The notes under the pieces: model-generated
Database searches by the model: none
Told to the model about the DNA's origin: nothing
The model's input: only the letters and a program-made list of their open reading frames with translations
Assembly (NCBI RefSeq): GCF_048060115.1
Contig: NZ_JBHMIM010000042.1
Coordinates: forward strand, 1 to 64,000
Origin: Micromonospora_E sp048060115
GTDB lineage: Bacteria; Actinomycetota; Actinomycetes; Mycobacteriales; Micromonosporaceae
Reading direction: 5' to 3'
DNA length: 64,000 nt
Part shown: piece after piece, positions 24,947 to 34,352 of the stretch
Layout of the letters: every line of letters starts with the position of its first letter
How positions within the stretch are numbered: position 1 is the first letter of the stretch
Program-made: the position numbers and the translations under genes

Positions 24947-27900
24947 ATGTCGGTGGAGGACGGCGACGCCCCGGTCGACCGGGCCAGGCGTGGGGTACGC
25001 GGATGGGTCCGGGAGGTCGGCCGGCGCACCGGGCGTGGGCTCCGCAACGCCACGCCGTACGGAATCCTCGCGTTCCTGGCGGCTTCGGCCCTCGCCCCGA
25101 TCGCCGGTGCCGGTCTGGGTGCCGGTGGTCTGTTCGGTGCGGCCCTCGACCAGCTCGGCCAGGTCGGCGGCGGCTACCTCAGCGATGTCCTGTCCAACAC
25201 TGCCGAGCGGCTGCGTGGCCGCAAGGTCACCGAGTCCGAGTGGCGCGACGCGATCGCCGAGGAGTTGCTGGCCCGGCTCAACGCCGACGACGAGCAGGCA
25301 CACGCGATCCACGCCGACATCGGACGGTTGCTGCGGGCCGTGGACGCGGTGGAGGTCGCGCTCTCCGAGGCGGTCCGCAGCGACCCGCAGCTGCGCGACG
25401 AGCTCGCGGCCACGTTCCACCTGCTCGGACGGGACATCGGCGCACTGCACTGGATGGTCACCGACGTGCAGCAGGTGCTCGGTGAGCTGCAGCGGCAGCT
25501 TGCCGAGCGCAGCCACGAGCAGCGCGTCGAGATGGAGCGGATCAGGCGGCAACTGATCACTATCACCTATCTGACCGGCCGGGTCGACGAAGCCCGGACC
25601 GACCGCCCCGGCCTGACCGACCGGCGGGATCCGGGCACCCAGCCGGCGGTGGCCGAACAGTCGGGCACCGACCCGGCGCTGATCTGCCCGTACCCGGGTC
25701 TGGCCAGCTTTCAGCCGGCGGACGCGGCCTGGTTCCGCGGCCGTGAGGCGCAGGTGGCACAGGTGCTGGGCCGCCTCGCCGAGCAGACCGCCGGGGGGCC
25801 GCCGCTGCTGCTGACCGGCGTGTCCGGAGTCGGGAAGTCCTCACTGCTGCGGGCCGGAGTACTGCCTGCCGTGGCCGGCGGGGCGCTCGGCGACCCAGCC
25901 GGCTGGCCCTGGCTGCTGACCACCCCGGGTGCGCATCCGCTGACCGGGCTCGTCGAGCGCGCCGTCGCCAGCGGCGGCACCGACCCCGGCGAGCTGGACA
26001 CCGTGGCGGTACTCGACGATCCGACCCGGTTCGGGGAACTCGCCGCCCGAATCGCCCGGGCAGCTACCACTACCGACGCCGCCGGCCCGGTTGCCGCGAC
26101 CGGCCGGCTGGTGATCGTGGTGGACCAGTTCGAGGAGCTGTTCACCCACTGCGCCGACCCCGCCGAGCGGCTCGCCTACGCCACCGCGTTGGCCAACGCC
26201 GCCCCCGCGTTGGTGGTGATCGCCGTCCGGGCCGACTTCTACGCCGCCTGCGCCGAGCTGCCACCGCTGGCCGAGGTACTGGCGGCGGACCATCTGTTCC
26301 TCGGCCCGTTGAGCGTCGACGAACTGCGCCGGGCAGTGCTCGAGCCGACCAGTCGCGCCGGTCTCGACATCGAGGCTGGCCTGGTCGAGCTGCTGCTCGC
26401 CGACCTCGGCGCGTCGGCCCCCGCCGGATACGACCCCGGTGCGCTGCCGCTGCTCGGTCACGCGCTGCGCGCGACCTGGGCGCGGCGCGACGGCCGCCGG
26501 TTGACCGTCGACGGCTACCGCGCGACCGGCGGCATCCACCGCGCGGTCGCCGAGACAGCCGAGGCGATCTACCTCGACCTCGACCAGCCCGGCCGCCGGG
26601 CGTTGCGGGCGGCGCTGCTCAACCTGGTGACCGTCGCCGACACCGGCGCGGTGGTACGCCGACGCGGTGACGGCACCGGGTCGGACCCCGATGTGCTGGC
26701 TCGGCTCGTCGCGGCCCGGTTGGTCACCACCGGCGAAGACACCGTCGAGATCAGCCACGAGGCCCTGCTGACCAGCTGGCCCCGGCTGGCCCGTTGGTTG
26801 ACGCAGGCCCGCGACGAGTTGATCCTGCGGCAGCGGTTCATCGCCTCGGCTCAGGACTGGCAGGCCGCCGGTCAGGATCCGGACCTGCTGCTGCGTGGAT
26901 CCCGGCTCACGGCGGTCCGGGAATGGGCCGTCAGCCGCGACGATCTGCGGCCACCGGAGATCGACTATCTGGCGGCCAGTGTCGCCGCCGCCGACGCCGC
27001 CGAAGCGGCCCGGCGCAGCGGGGTCCGCCGGTTGCGCCGCCTGGTGGTCGGGCTGGCGGCGGCGCTGCTGCTGGCGGTCGCCGGTGGACTGGTCGCGCTG
27101 GACCAACAGGGCACCGCGAACGAGCAACGTCGCCAGGCGACGTCCCGGCAGTACGCCGCCGAGTCGCTGATCGCAGCCGAGAGCGACGAACTGCTGTCGG
27201 TACGCAAGGCGCTCGACGCCTGGGCGCAGGCGCCGACGGTCGAGGCGTACGGCGCGTTGATCTCGGCGCAGGCCACCGTCACGTTGGGTCCGCTCGGCAC
27301 CGAGTCGGGTGGCATGTCGGTCGCGTTGAGCCCCGACGGTGCCCTGGCCGCGGTCGGGCACACCGACGGCACGGTGCGGATCTGGGAGGTGGCCAGCCTG
27401 CGCCCCCGGGACGTCGTGCTGTGGCAGGCCGACCGCAAGCCGGTCATCTCATTGGCCTTTTCCCCGGACGGGCGATTCCTGGCCTCCGGTTCGTTGAGCG
27501 CCGAGGGGGTGCAGGTGTGGGACGTGGCCACCGGTAGCCTGCTCCATCGGCTGCCCGCTGTCGGTGCGCTCGGCTGGTTGCCCGGCACCACGACCCTGGT
27601 GGCGAGCCGGGTCGGTGCCGACCTGACTCCGGACCTGCAGGTCGGCGGATGGGACGTGACCAGCGGGGAACTCGTGTTGGCGCTGCCCACCGGCATGCTG
27701 GCCTACGACCTGGCCGTCAATGCGGACGGCGGGCTGCTGGCGATCGCCAATCCCACCGACGGTGGCGCTCAGGTATGGCGGCTGGCTGACCAGGCGCAGG
27801 CGCTGGCGATTCCGGGCGACGCCCAGCACGTCGCGTTCGGCCCGTCGGACACCCTTGCGGTCAGTGGCTTCGACGGCGACCTGGCGGTCTGGACGTTCGG

Positions 27901-29191
27901 GTCCGACGAGCCGCCCCGTCCGCTGCAGACCGGCCCGCGACGCCCGCCGGCCCCGCTGGCCGTCACGCCGGACGGGACACTGCTCAGCCTCGGCGGCTGG
28001 CAGCCGGTCCGGGTGGACGGTTGGGCGATCACCGAGGGAACCGTCGGGCGGGCATACGTCGGCTTCGCCGGGCAGACCCTGGTGGACCTGACCGTCTCGA
28101 CCGACGGGCGGGTCGTCGCGGTCACCGGGCCGGACGCCCCCACCATGTTGTTCCGCCGGGGCGAAAGCCGACTGCAGCATCCGGAGTCGGTTCAGTACCT
28201 GGCCGTCGCCCCCACTGGGGACAGCCTGGCCACCGCCGGCGGTGACGGAGTGGTCCGGGTCTGGGACCTCGCGGCCCGCCGGGAGTTGGTGACGTTTCGC
28301 CCCGAGGCGACGGCAGCAGGTCTGGCCCTCGCATCGGACGGCACCCTGGCGGTGGCGACCGCCGATGGGCGCGTGTTGCGCTACGCGGCCGACGGCACCT
28401 TCGCTGGTGAGCTACTGATTGCTGATGGGGCCGAGAAGAGGGTGTACGAGCCGGTGTACTCGCCGGACGGCAGCCAGCTGGCGGTGATCGCGACCCGGAT
28501 CGGGCCGGACGGTGCCGCGCAGGATGGCGTCGCGGTCTGGCAGCTCGACACGGCGCAGCCGGCGACGTTCCTGCTGACCGGCGGTGGTGCACCGGCCGCG
28601 CTGGCCTTCACCCCGGACGGCACCCGGCTACTCGCTGCGGTCAACCACGCCGAGGAGGAAGGCTTCGACCGGGCCCTGCGGGCCGAGATCTGGTCCTGGC
28701 GGGCCGCCGACCTGTCCCCAGCTGGTCAGGCAGCGGCGGGACAACAGCGAGTCACCGACCTGGCGGTCAGCCCGGACGGTCGACTGCTCGCCGTCGCCGG
28801 AACAAGCCGGCGGGTCGAGCTGCGGCACCTCGACGGACTCCAACTGCTGCGGGCACTTCCGGCACACAGCGCCACCGTCGAACGGATCGCCTTCACCCCG
28901 GATGGCGCCCAGCTGGCCACCAGCTTGGTCACTGACGACCTGTTGCGGCTCTGGGACACCGGGAGCACTCAGCTCGTCGGGGTGCTGACCGGGCACGTCA
29001 GCGACATCAACGCGATCGCCTTCACCCCCGACGGTGTCCTGGTCTCCGGCTCGTGGGACACGACCCTTCAACTGTGGCAGCTCGACCCGGACCATGCCGT
29101 GCGGCGGCTGTGCCAGATCAGCGGCACCGTGGCCGAGGCGGTCGGCGACAGCCCACCGGCACCCTGCCCTGACCCGGCAGCCGCTGGCTAG
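24947..29191 (+). CDS. STAND-class NTPase with WD40 repeats
   Basis: The 1414-aa protein has an N-terminal Gly/Ala-rich hydrophobic stretch (about 38-75) and a helical region to about 215. An nSTAND1-type NTPase follows, starting CPYPGLASFQPADAAWFRGR, with Walker A GVSGVGKSS at about 290 and Walker B LVIVVDQFEELF at about 390. A membrane-like helix lies near 700, and about 12-14 degenerate WD40 blades run from about 785 to the end (SPDG.LAA..H.DGTVRIWE pattern). GGAG lies six bases before the ATG. Proteins of this shape sense an unknown ligand through the repeats and act through the N-terminus. In bacteria many are defence or signalling proteins. The role here is unproven. Its stop shares bases with the convergent GNAT gene (CTAG). 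Confidence 0.85.
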   Translation: MSVEDGDAPVDRARRGVRGWVREVGRRTGRGLRNATPYGILAFLAASALAPIAGAGLGAGGLFGAALDQLGQVGGGYLSDVLSNTAERLRGRKVTESEWRDAIAEELLARLNADDEQAHAIHADIGRLLRAVDAVEVALSEAVRSDPQLRDELAATFHLLGRDIGALHWMVTDVQQVLGELQRQLAERSHEQRVEMERIRRQLITITYLTGRVDEARTDRPGLTDRRDPGTQPAVAEQSGTDPALICPYPGLASFQPADAAWFRGREAQVAQVLGRLAEQTAGGPPLLLTGVSGVGKSSLLRAGVLPAVAGGALGDPAGWPWLLTTPGAHPLTGLVERAVASGGTDPGELDTVAVLDDPTRFGELAARIARAATTTDAAGPVAATGRLVIVVDQFEELFTHCADPAERLAYATALANAAPALVVIAVRADFYAACAELPPLAEVLAADHLFLGPLSVDELRRAVLEPTSRAGLDIEAGLVELLLADLGASAPAGYDPGALPLLGHALRATWARRDGRRLTVDGYRATGGIHRAVAETAEAIYLDLDQPGRRALRAALLNLVTVADTGAVVRRRGDGTGSDPDVLARLVAARLVTTGEDTVEISHEALLTSWPRLARWLTQARDELILRQRFIASAQDWQAAGQDPDLLLRGSRLTAVREWAVSRDDLRPPEIDYLAASVAAADAAEAARRSGVRRLRRLVVGLAAALLLAVAGGLVALDQQGTANEQRRQATSRQYAAESLIAAESDELLSVRKALDAWAQAPTVEAYGALISAQATVTLGPLGTESGGMSVALSPDGALAAVGHTDGTVRIWEVASLRPRDVVLWQADRKPVISLAFSPDGRFLASGSLSAEGVQVWDVATGSLLHRLPAVGALGWLPGTTTLVASRVGADLTPDLQVGGWDVTSGELVLALPTGMLAYDLAVNADGGLLAIANPTDGGAQVWRLADQAQALAIPGDAQHVAFGPSDTLAVSGFDGDLAVWTFGSDEPPRPLQTGPRRPPAPLAVTPDGTLLSLGGWQPVRVDGWAITEGTVGRAYVGFAGQTLVDLTVSTDGRVVAVTGPDAPTMLFRRGESRLQHPESVQYLAVAPTGDSLATAGGDGVVRVWDLAARRELVTFRPEATAAGLALASDGTLAVATADGRVLRYAADGTFAGELLIADGAEKRVYEPVYSPDGSQLAVIATRIGPDGAAQDGVAVWQLDTAQPATFLLTGGGAPAALAFTPDGTRLLAAVNHAEEEGFDRALRAEIWSWRAADLSPAGQAAAGQQRVTDLAVSPDGRLLAVAGTSRRVELRHLDGLQLLRALPAHSATVERIAFTPDGAQLATSLVTDDLLRLWDTGSTQLVGVLTGHVSDINAIAFTPDGVLVSGSWDTTLQLWQLDPDHAVRRLCQISGTVAEAVGDSPPAPCPDPAAAG

Positions 29192-29718
29192 GCCGGTTCG
29201 GTGAGTTCGCCGGCCAGCAGATCCATCAGCAGCCCGTCGCGGAACCCGCCGTCGGGTAGCCGCTCGTAGCGGCGCAGCACCCCGACCGGGCGGAAACCGA
29301 CCCGGGCGTAGCAGCGGATCGCGTCGGCGTTGCCGGCCGCCGGGTCGATCACCAACCGGTGGTGCCGATGCGCGTCGAACAGGTGCCGGGCGAGGGTACG
29401 CACGGCGTCGCTGCCCAGCCCGCGTCCGTGCACCGGTGGGTCGAGGAAGATGTCGATCCCGGCATGCCGGTAGGCCGGCGTCGGTTCGGCGTACCACTGG
29501 ATGGCGCCGACCACCCGCCCGGCGAACCAGACCGCGAGCCGTTCGACGTCGGGGTCGTCGAGTTCGGCCCGGATGGTCGCCTCGTCGCTCGGGTCGGTCC
29601 ACCAGCGGGTCACCTCGGGCTGGGACCGGATCGCGGACAGCGCCGCGACGTCGGCCGGGGTCGCCAGGCGCAGGACGACTCGGGCGCCGCGCAGCGCTGG
29701 GGCAGAGGGGAGCAGCAC
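29188..29718 (-). CDS. GNAT N-acetyltransferase (AAC(6')/RimJ-like)
   Basis: This GNAT domain protein of about 176 aa has LRGARVVLRLATPADVAALSAI at the start and the acetyl-CoA site DPPVHGRGLGSDAVRTLARHLF. The C-terminal half, RCYARVGFRPVGVLRRYE, is typical of AAC(6')-like enzymes. I start it at GTG 29718, where similarity begins. The frame extends to 29814. The substrate is not predictable. Its stop overlaps that of the STAND gene. Confidence 0.8.
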   Translation of the reverse strand: MLLPSAPALRGARVVLRLATPADVAALSAIRSQPEVTRWWTDPSDEATIRAELDDPDVERLAVWFAGRVVGAIQWYAEPTPAYRHAGIDIFLDPPVHGRGLGSDAVRTLARHLFDAHRHHRLVIDPAAGNADAIRCYARVGFRPVGVLRRYERLPDGGFRDGLLMDLLAGELTEPA

Positions 29719-29845
29719 CCATCCACGGTAGGCGGTCGGTGTGGTTGCCGACAGTCCACTACGCCCTGACCGGTGGCCGGTGCCGGGCCGGGTCGGCCGA
29801 TCGGGGTCACCCACCGGCCGGCCCGGGACACCGTTGGCGGACCGG

Positions 29846-31135
29846 TCAGCCGAGCTCGTAGGTCAGGCCGGTCCAGAAGGACGGCAGCGGGCTGAACCAC
29901 GAGTTGTTCGGGGCCGCGTTGCAGCCGCTCTCGCTGCGACTGTGCAGGCCGTACGCCCAACGGCTGCCGCTGGAGCTGAGCCAGTACCAGCCGCCCCCGC
30001 TGTCACCGGGGCAGGCGTCGTAGCCGCCGACGCGGACCATGCCGCGCTTGTTCGGGTCGCTGACCGAGGTGATGGTGCCGCACGGGTTACCCGGGTTCGC
30101 CGGGTCGATGATCCGGGCGGCGAGGCAGACCGTTTCGCCCTGCAGGATGAAGCCCATGGACGGAGCCGCGCCGTCGACCGGCACCGAGCGGCCCGCCGCG
30201 TTGTGCATGTAGATCCGTCCCACCGTGTCGGCGCGGTAGGCGGCGTTGGTGACCTGGATGGCGCCGGCGTCGACGACGCCGGAGTCGATGGCGTCGGTCA
30301 TCGTGCCGATCGTGGTGGGGGTCGTGGTGCCGGTCGACCAGGCCGCGTTGAGTCCGGCGCAGTGGCCGGAGGTGAGCAGCCAGCGCACGCCGGTGCTGCC
30401 TCGGGCGGCGAAACCGGCGGAGCAGGAACCGCCGGAGCGGCGGATCACCAGGCCGGACCGGAGGCTGTCGTTGCAGTCGTTGCGGGAGTTGCAGACGTCG
30501 AGGTCGAACGGGCGGGCGTCGGCGGTCACCAGCGTGACACCGGCCGGGACGGTGCCGGTGAGCGCGTCGCGTTGCCGCTGCGGCAACGCGACGACGACCT
30601 GGTTGGTCTCGACGTCGATGCCGACCAGGCCGGCGGCGACCCGGCCGAGCTGGTCGCTGCCGGTACGCAGCGCCTCGGCCCGTTGTTCCAGTTCGGCGTA
30701 GGTGCGGGTGACCCGGTGGGTGCGAACCGGGACGCCCAGGTCGCGGCCGACCTTGATGATATCGCGTTCGGCGGCGGTGGTGGTGACCGCGACCTGGTAG
30801 GTCGCCGAGAACGGGTCGAACCAGGCGCCGCCGAAGGTCTCCGGCCGCTTGACGAGTTCGGTCTTGAGCGCTTCGCCGTGGGACTGGGCCTCGGCGGCCC
30901 TGGCCGCGGCGTCGGCGCTCAGCCCGGGATGGGCGTTGAGGTATGCCTGGGCCATGGCGGCGGTGACCACGGCAGCGCGGCCGGTGTCGCGGGCGGCGGT
31001 CCCGGCGGCCGGTGCCGCCCCGGCCGGGGCGACGAGCAAGGTGCAGACGAGCAGGGTGGCGGCGCCGACGGTGCCGAGCAGGCGCGGCACGCCGCCGGGC
31101 TTCATGGTGCGGGTCGGGCCTGAGCGAGGTGTCAC
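29846..31135 (-). CDS. secreted S1 serine protease (streptogrisin/alpha-lytic type)
   Basis: The 429-aa pre-pro-protease has a signal peptide, an alpha-lytic-type prodomain with two weak repeats (about 60-215), and a chymotrypsin-fold domain. The triad is visible as LTSGHCAG, DAGAIQV and the nucleophile in CPGDSGGGW. Cysteine pairs around the His and Ser loops are present. The GTG at 31135 is chosen because GGAGGAGG lies four bases upstream. The first 34 codons of the longer frame show no signal-peptide character. It should be exported and self-processed. The likely role is nutrient proteolysis. Confidence 0.88.
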   Translation of the reverse strand: MTPRSGPTRTMKPGGVPRLLGTVGAATLLVCTLLVAPAGAAPAAGTAARDTGRAAVVTAAMAQAYLNAHPGLSADAAARAAEAQSHGEALKTELVKRPETFGGAWFDPFSATYQVAVTTTAAERDIIKVGRDLGVPVRTHRVTRTYAELEQRAEALRTGSDQLGRVAAGLVGIDVETNQVVVALPQRQRDALTGTVPAGVTLVTADARPFDLDVCNSRNDCNDSLRSGLVIRRSGGSCSAGFAARGSTGVRWLLTSGHCAGLNAAWSTGTTTPTTIGTMTDAIDSGVVDAGAIQVTNAAYRADTVGRIYMHNAAGRSVPVDGAAPSMGFILQGETVCLAARIIDPANPGNPCGTITSVSDPNKRGMVRVGGYDACPGDSGGGWYWLSSSGSRWAYGLHSRSESGCNAAPNNSWFSPLPSFWTGLTYELG

Positions 31136-31233
31136 GTGTCCTCCTCCGGATACGGCGGACCGGGTGGACCGCCGGGGAGAAGCGTGACTCAGGATCAGTA
31201 AACGGTCACTCTTCGTGTCGGAGATGTGATAGG

Positions 31234-31443
31234 TCAACTCCGATCTGATGGGGTCTTGTCCCTATTCACGTTGCCGTGCTCGACGCACCACGCCGACCAG
31301 CCGGCCGGCAGCACCTGCACCTTCATCCGGCGCCGGCACCGGGCGCAGTAGCGTGGCGGCTCCCAGGCGCGCGCCGCGACGCAGTCGTCATGCGTACCGG
31401 TGCTGGCGGCCGCGCCGCACCGGTCGCACCAGATCGGGTCCAC
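31234..31443 (-). CDS. bsaP: biotin synthase auxiliary protein BsaP
   Basis: The 69-aa protein is rich in cysteines: CDRC at residues 6-9, a further Cys near 21, CARC near 33-36 and another Cys near 53, with scattered histidines. Its start is 10 bp after the bioB stop. Small Fe-S proteins of this kind directly after bioB are known in actinobacteria as BsaP, needed for biotin synthase activity, probably by supporting its auxiliary cluster. Recognition rests on the cysteine pattern, size and position. A generic zinc ribbon is the alternative. Confidence 0.8.
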   Translation of the reverse strand: MDPIWCDRCGAAASTGTHDDCVAARAWEPPRYCARCRRRMKVQVLPAGWSAWCVEHGNVNRDKTPSDRS

Positions 31444-31453
31444 CGGCCCGGCC

Positions 31454-32449
31454 TCAGATCGTCGCCGACAGCGCCTTGACCGGCATCTTCAGGTCGTCCA
31501 GCAGCGCGAGATCCTCGGTCGCCGGTCGGCCCAGCGTCGTCAGATAGTTACCGACGATCACCGCGTTGATGCCGCCGAGCAACCCGTCCCGGGTGCCCAG
31601 GTCGCCCAGGGTGATCTCCCGGCCGCCGGCGTACCGCAGGATCGTGCGCGGCATCGCCAACCGGAAAGCGGCGATGGCCCGCAACGCGTCCCGGGCCTCG
31701 ACCACCGGTCGGTCACCGAGCGGGGTGCCCGGCCGTGGGTTGAGGAAGTTCAACGGCACCTCGTGCGGGTCCAACTCGGCCAGCTGCGCGGCGAACTCGG
31801 CCCGCTGCTCGATCGTCTCGCCGAGACCGAGGATGCCGCCGCAGCACACCTCCATACCCGAGTCGCGCACCATCCGCAGCGTCTCCCACCGCTCCTCGAA
31901 GGTGTGCGTGGTCACCACGTTCGGGAAGTACGAGCGGCACGTCTCCAGGTTGTGGTTGTACCGGTGCACACCCATCTCGACCAGTTCGTCGACCTGCTCC
32001 TGGCTGAGCATCCCCAACGATGCCGCGACCTGGATGTCCACTTCGGCCTTGATCGCGGCGACGCCCGCCCGCATCTGCTCCATCAGCCGGGCGTCCGGCC
32101 CCCGCACCGCCGCCACGATGCAGAACTCGGTGGCACCGGTGGCCGCCGTCTGCTTCGCCGCCTCGACCAGCGACGGGATGTCCAGCCACACCGCCCGTAC
32201 CGGCGAGGCGAACAGCCCCGACTGCGAGCAGAAGTGACAATCCTCCGGGCAGCCGCCGGTCTTGAGCGAGACGATCCCCTCCACCTCGACCTCCGGCCCA
32301 CACCACCGCATCCGTACGTCGTGGGCGAGCTGCAGGGCGGCCGGCACCTGCTCGTCGGGCAGGCGCAACACGGCGAGGACACCGGCCTCGTCCAGGCCGA
32401 CGCCACGCTCCAGGACTTGAGCGCTGGCTAGGTCGAGGATCTCTGACAT
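31454..32449 (-). CDS. bioB: biotin synthase (radical SAM)
   Basis: The 331-aa protein has the radical-SAM cluster motif CPEDCHFC (CX3CX2C) near residue 65 and the biotin synthase signatures YNHNLETC and CCGGILGLGET. It inserts sulfur into dethiobiotin using a [4Fe-4S] and an auxiliary [2Fe-2S] cluster. It is co-transcribed with bsaP and is divergent from bioF, with only 41 bp between the start codons, so a shared operator in that gap is likely although I see no clear palindrome. Confidence 0.95.
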   Translation of the reverse strand: MSEILDLASAQVLERGVGLDEAGVLAVLRLPDEQVPAALQLAHDVRMRWCGPEVEVEGIVSLKTGGCPEDCHFCSQSGLFASPVRAVWLDIPSLVEAAKQTAATGATEFCIVAAVRGPDARLMEQMRAGVAAIKAEVDIQVAASLGMLSQEQVDELVEMGVHRYNHNLETCRSYFPNVVTTHTFEERWETLRMVRDSGMEVCCGGILGLGETIEQRAEFAAQLAELDPHEVPLNFLNPRPGTPLGDRPVVEARDALRAIAAFRLAMPRTILRYAGGREITLGDLGTRDGLLGGINAVIVGNYLTTLGRPATEDLALLDDLKMPVKALSATI

Positions 32450-32490
32450 GGTCGTACCCTACAAGGCGGCGTAATTGACGAGGGGGACCC

Positions 32491-33630
32491 GTGGCGGACT
32501 GGTTGGACGGCCTGCGACGCCGTGGCGCGTTACGGGCCAAGGCCGGACTGACCCGCGAGTTGCGTCCCCGCTCGCCCGGCGAGGCGCGAACGGATCTGGC
32601 CGGCAACGACTACCTCGGGCTCGCCCGACATCCCCAGGTGGTCGCGGCGGCGGCCGACGCACTGCACCGGTACGGACTCGGCGCCACCGGCTCCCGGCTG
32701 GTCCGTGGCTCGACCGACGCGCACACCGAGGTGGAGACGGCCCTCGCCGGCTGGCTCGGCACCGACCGGGCCCTGGTCTTCTCCTCCGGCTATCTGGCCA
32801 ACCTCGGTGCGATCCGGGCCCTGGTGCGGCCCCGCACCCTGCTGGTGTCCGACGCGTACAACCACGCCTCGCTGATCGACGGATGTCGGTTGTCGGGCGC
32901 GCAGACCGAGGTCGTCGCACACGCCGACCCGGCCGCGGTGGAGTCGGTGCTGGCCGGGCATCCCGGGCGGCCGGCCGTCGTGGTCACCGAGTCCGTCTTC
33001 TCGGTCGACGGCGACCCGGCACCGCTGGCGGCACTGCACTCGGTCGCCCGCCGGCACGGTGCGCTGCTGCTGGTCGACGACGCGCACGCGCTCGGGGTGA
33101 CCGGTCCGGCCGGCGCCGGTGCAGTGGCCGGCGCCGGGCTCGCCGGTGAACCCGACGTGCTGGTCACCGCCACGTTGTCCAAGGCGCTCGGCGGCGCGGG
33201 TGGGGTGCTGGCCGGCCCCGAGCCGTTGATCCGGCACGTGATCGACACCGGTCGGACCTTCATCTTCGACACCGCGCTGCCGCCGGCGGTCGCCGCCGGG
33301 GTGCACGCCGCACTATGCCTGGCCCGCGACGGTGACCAGCTGCGGGCCGAGCTCGCCGACCGGGTCGCCTCGGCGGTCGACCGGCTCACCGGTGCCGGGT
33401 TCGACGTCGGCGGCCCTCCTGCCGGCGGGGTCGTGTCGATCGGCGCGCCCGGACCGGAGTCCGCCGTGGCCTGGGCCCGTGACTGCCACGACCGGGGCGT
33501 CGCGGTCGGCTGCTTCCGTCCGCCCTCCACACCGGACCATCGGGCCCGGCTGCGGATCACCGTCAACGTCGGCGTACCCCGGGCCGAGTTCGACCGGGCG
33601 CTCGACGTGATCGTGGAGTGCGCCCCGTGA
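32491..33630 (+). CDS. bioF: 8-amino-7-oxononanoate synthase
   Basis: The 379-aa PLP-dependent alpha-oxoamine synthase has NDYLGLARHP, GLGATGSRLVRGSTDAHTEVE, VVTESVFSVDGDPAPL, LVDDAHALGVTG and the PLP lysine in TLSKALGG. It condenses pimeloyl-ACP or -CoA with alanine. The GTG start has GAGGGGG a few bases upstream. It is divergent from bioB and coupled to bioD by a GTGA overlap. Confidence 0.93.
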   Translation: MADWLDGLRRRGALRAKAGLTRELRPRSPGEARTDLAGNDYLGLARHPQVVAAAADALHRYGLGATGSRLVRGSTDAHTEVETALAGWLGTDRALVFSSGYLANLGAIRALVRPRTLLVSDAYNHASLIDGCRLSGAQTEVVAHADPAAVESVLAGHPGRPAVVVTESVFSVDGDPAPLAALHSVARRHGALLLVDDAHALGVTGPAGAGAVAGAGLAGEPDVLVTATLSKALGGAGGVLAGPEPLIRHVIDTGRTFIFDTALPPAVAAGVHAALCLARDGDQLRAELADRVASAVDRLTGAGFDVGGPPAGGVVSIGAPGPESAVAWARDCHDRGVAVGCFRPPSTPDHRARLRITVNVGVPRAEFDRALDVIVECAP

Positions 33631-34352
33631 CCGGCTGGTGGGGGCCGGTCGTCGTCACCGGCACCGACACCGGGGTCGGCAAGACCATCGTCACCTCGGC
33701 GATCGCCGCCGCCGCCCAGGCCGCAGGGCTGCGGGTGGCCATGGTCAAACCCGGGCAGACCGGTACGGTCACCGGCGACCCGTCGGACGCCGACATCGTC
33801 ACCCGGCTCGCCGACCCGGCGACCGTACGCACCCTCGTCAGCTATCCGGAGCCGCTCGCGCCGCTGGCCGCCGCCCGGGTCGCCGCCGCCGAGCCGCTGG
33901 AGCTGTACGCCGCGGTCGACGCGGTACGCGAAGAGGCCGACAAACACGACCTCGTGCTCGTCGAAGGCGCCGGTGGACTCCTGGTGCCGATGGGGCTGCG
34001 GCCCTCCGGCGAGTCCTGGACCGTCGCCGACCTGGCGGTGTCGCTGGGCGCCCCGGCCGTCGTGGTCGCCCGCGCCGGCCTCGGCACCCTCAACCACACC
34101 GCACTCACCCTGGAGGCGCTCGAACGTCGGGCGATCCCGGCGGGTGTCGTGCTCGGTGCCTGGCCGGCCGAGCCGGAGCTGGTGCACTGGGCGAACCTGA
34201 GCGAGCTGGTGCCCACCATGGTCGGCGCGTTGCCGGACGGGGCCGGCGCGATGGAACCCGGGGTGTTCCGCCGCTCGGCACCAGGCTGGCTGACTCCGGC
34301 GCTGTACGGCGTACTCGACGACTGGCGGGCCTGGGCTGACGACGTCAGCTGA
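33627..34352 (+). CDS. bioD: dethiobiotin synthetase
   Basis: The 241-aa ATP-dependent carboxylase has the P-loop GTDTGVGKT and the VEGAGGLLVPM motif. The GTG at 33627 overlaps the bioF stop and has GGAG eight bases upstream, which favours it over the GTG three codons earlier. It makes dethiobiotin from 7,8-diaminopelargonate. The aminotransferase bioA that supplies that substrate is not in this window. Its 3' end overlaps the convergent P450 gene by 8 bp. Confidence 0.93.
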   Translation: MTGWWGPVVVTGTDTGVGKTIVTSAIAAAAQAAGLRVAMVKPGQTGTVTGDPSDADIVTRLADPATVRTLVSYPEPLAPLAAARVAAAEPLELYAAVDAVREEADKHDLVLVEGAGGLLVPMGLRPSGESWTVADLAVSLGAPAVVVARAGLGTLNHTALTLEALERRAIPAGVVLGAWPAEPELVHWANLSELVPTMVGALPDGAGAMEPGVFRRSAPGWLTPALYGVLDDWRAWADDVS

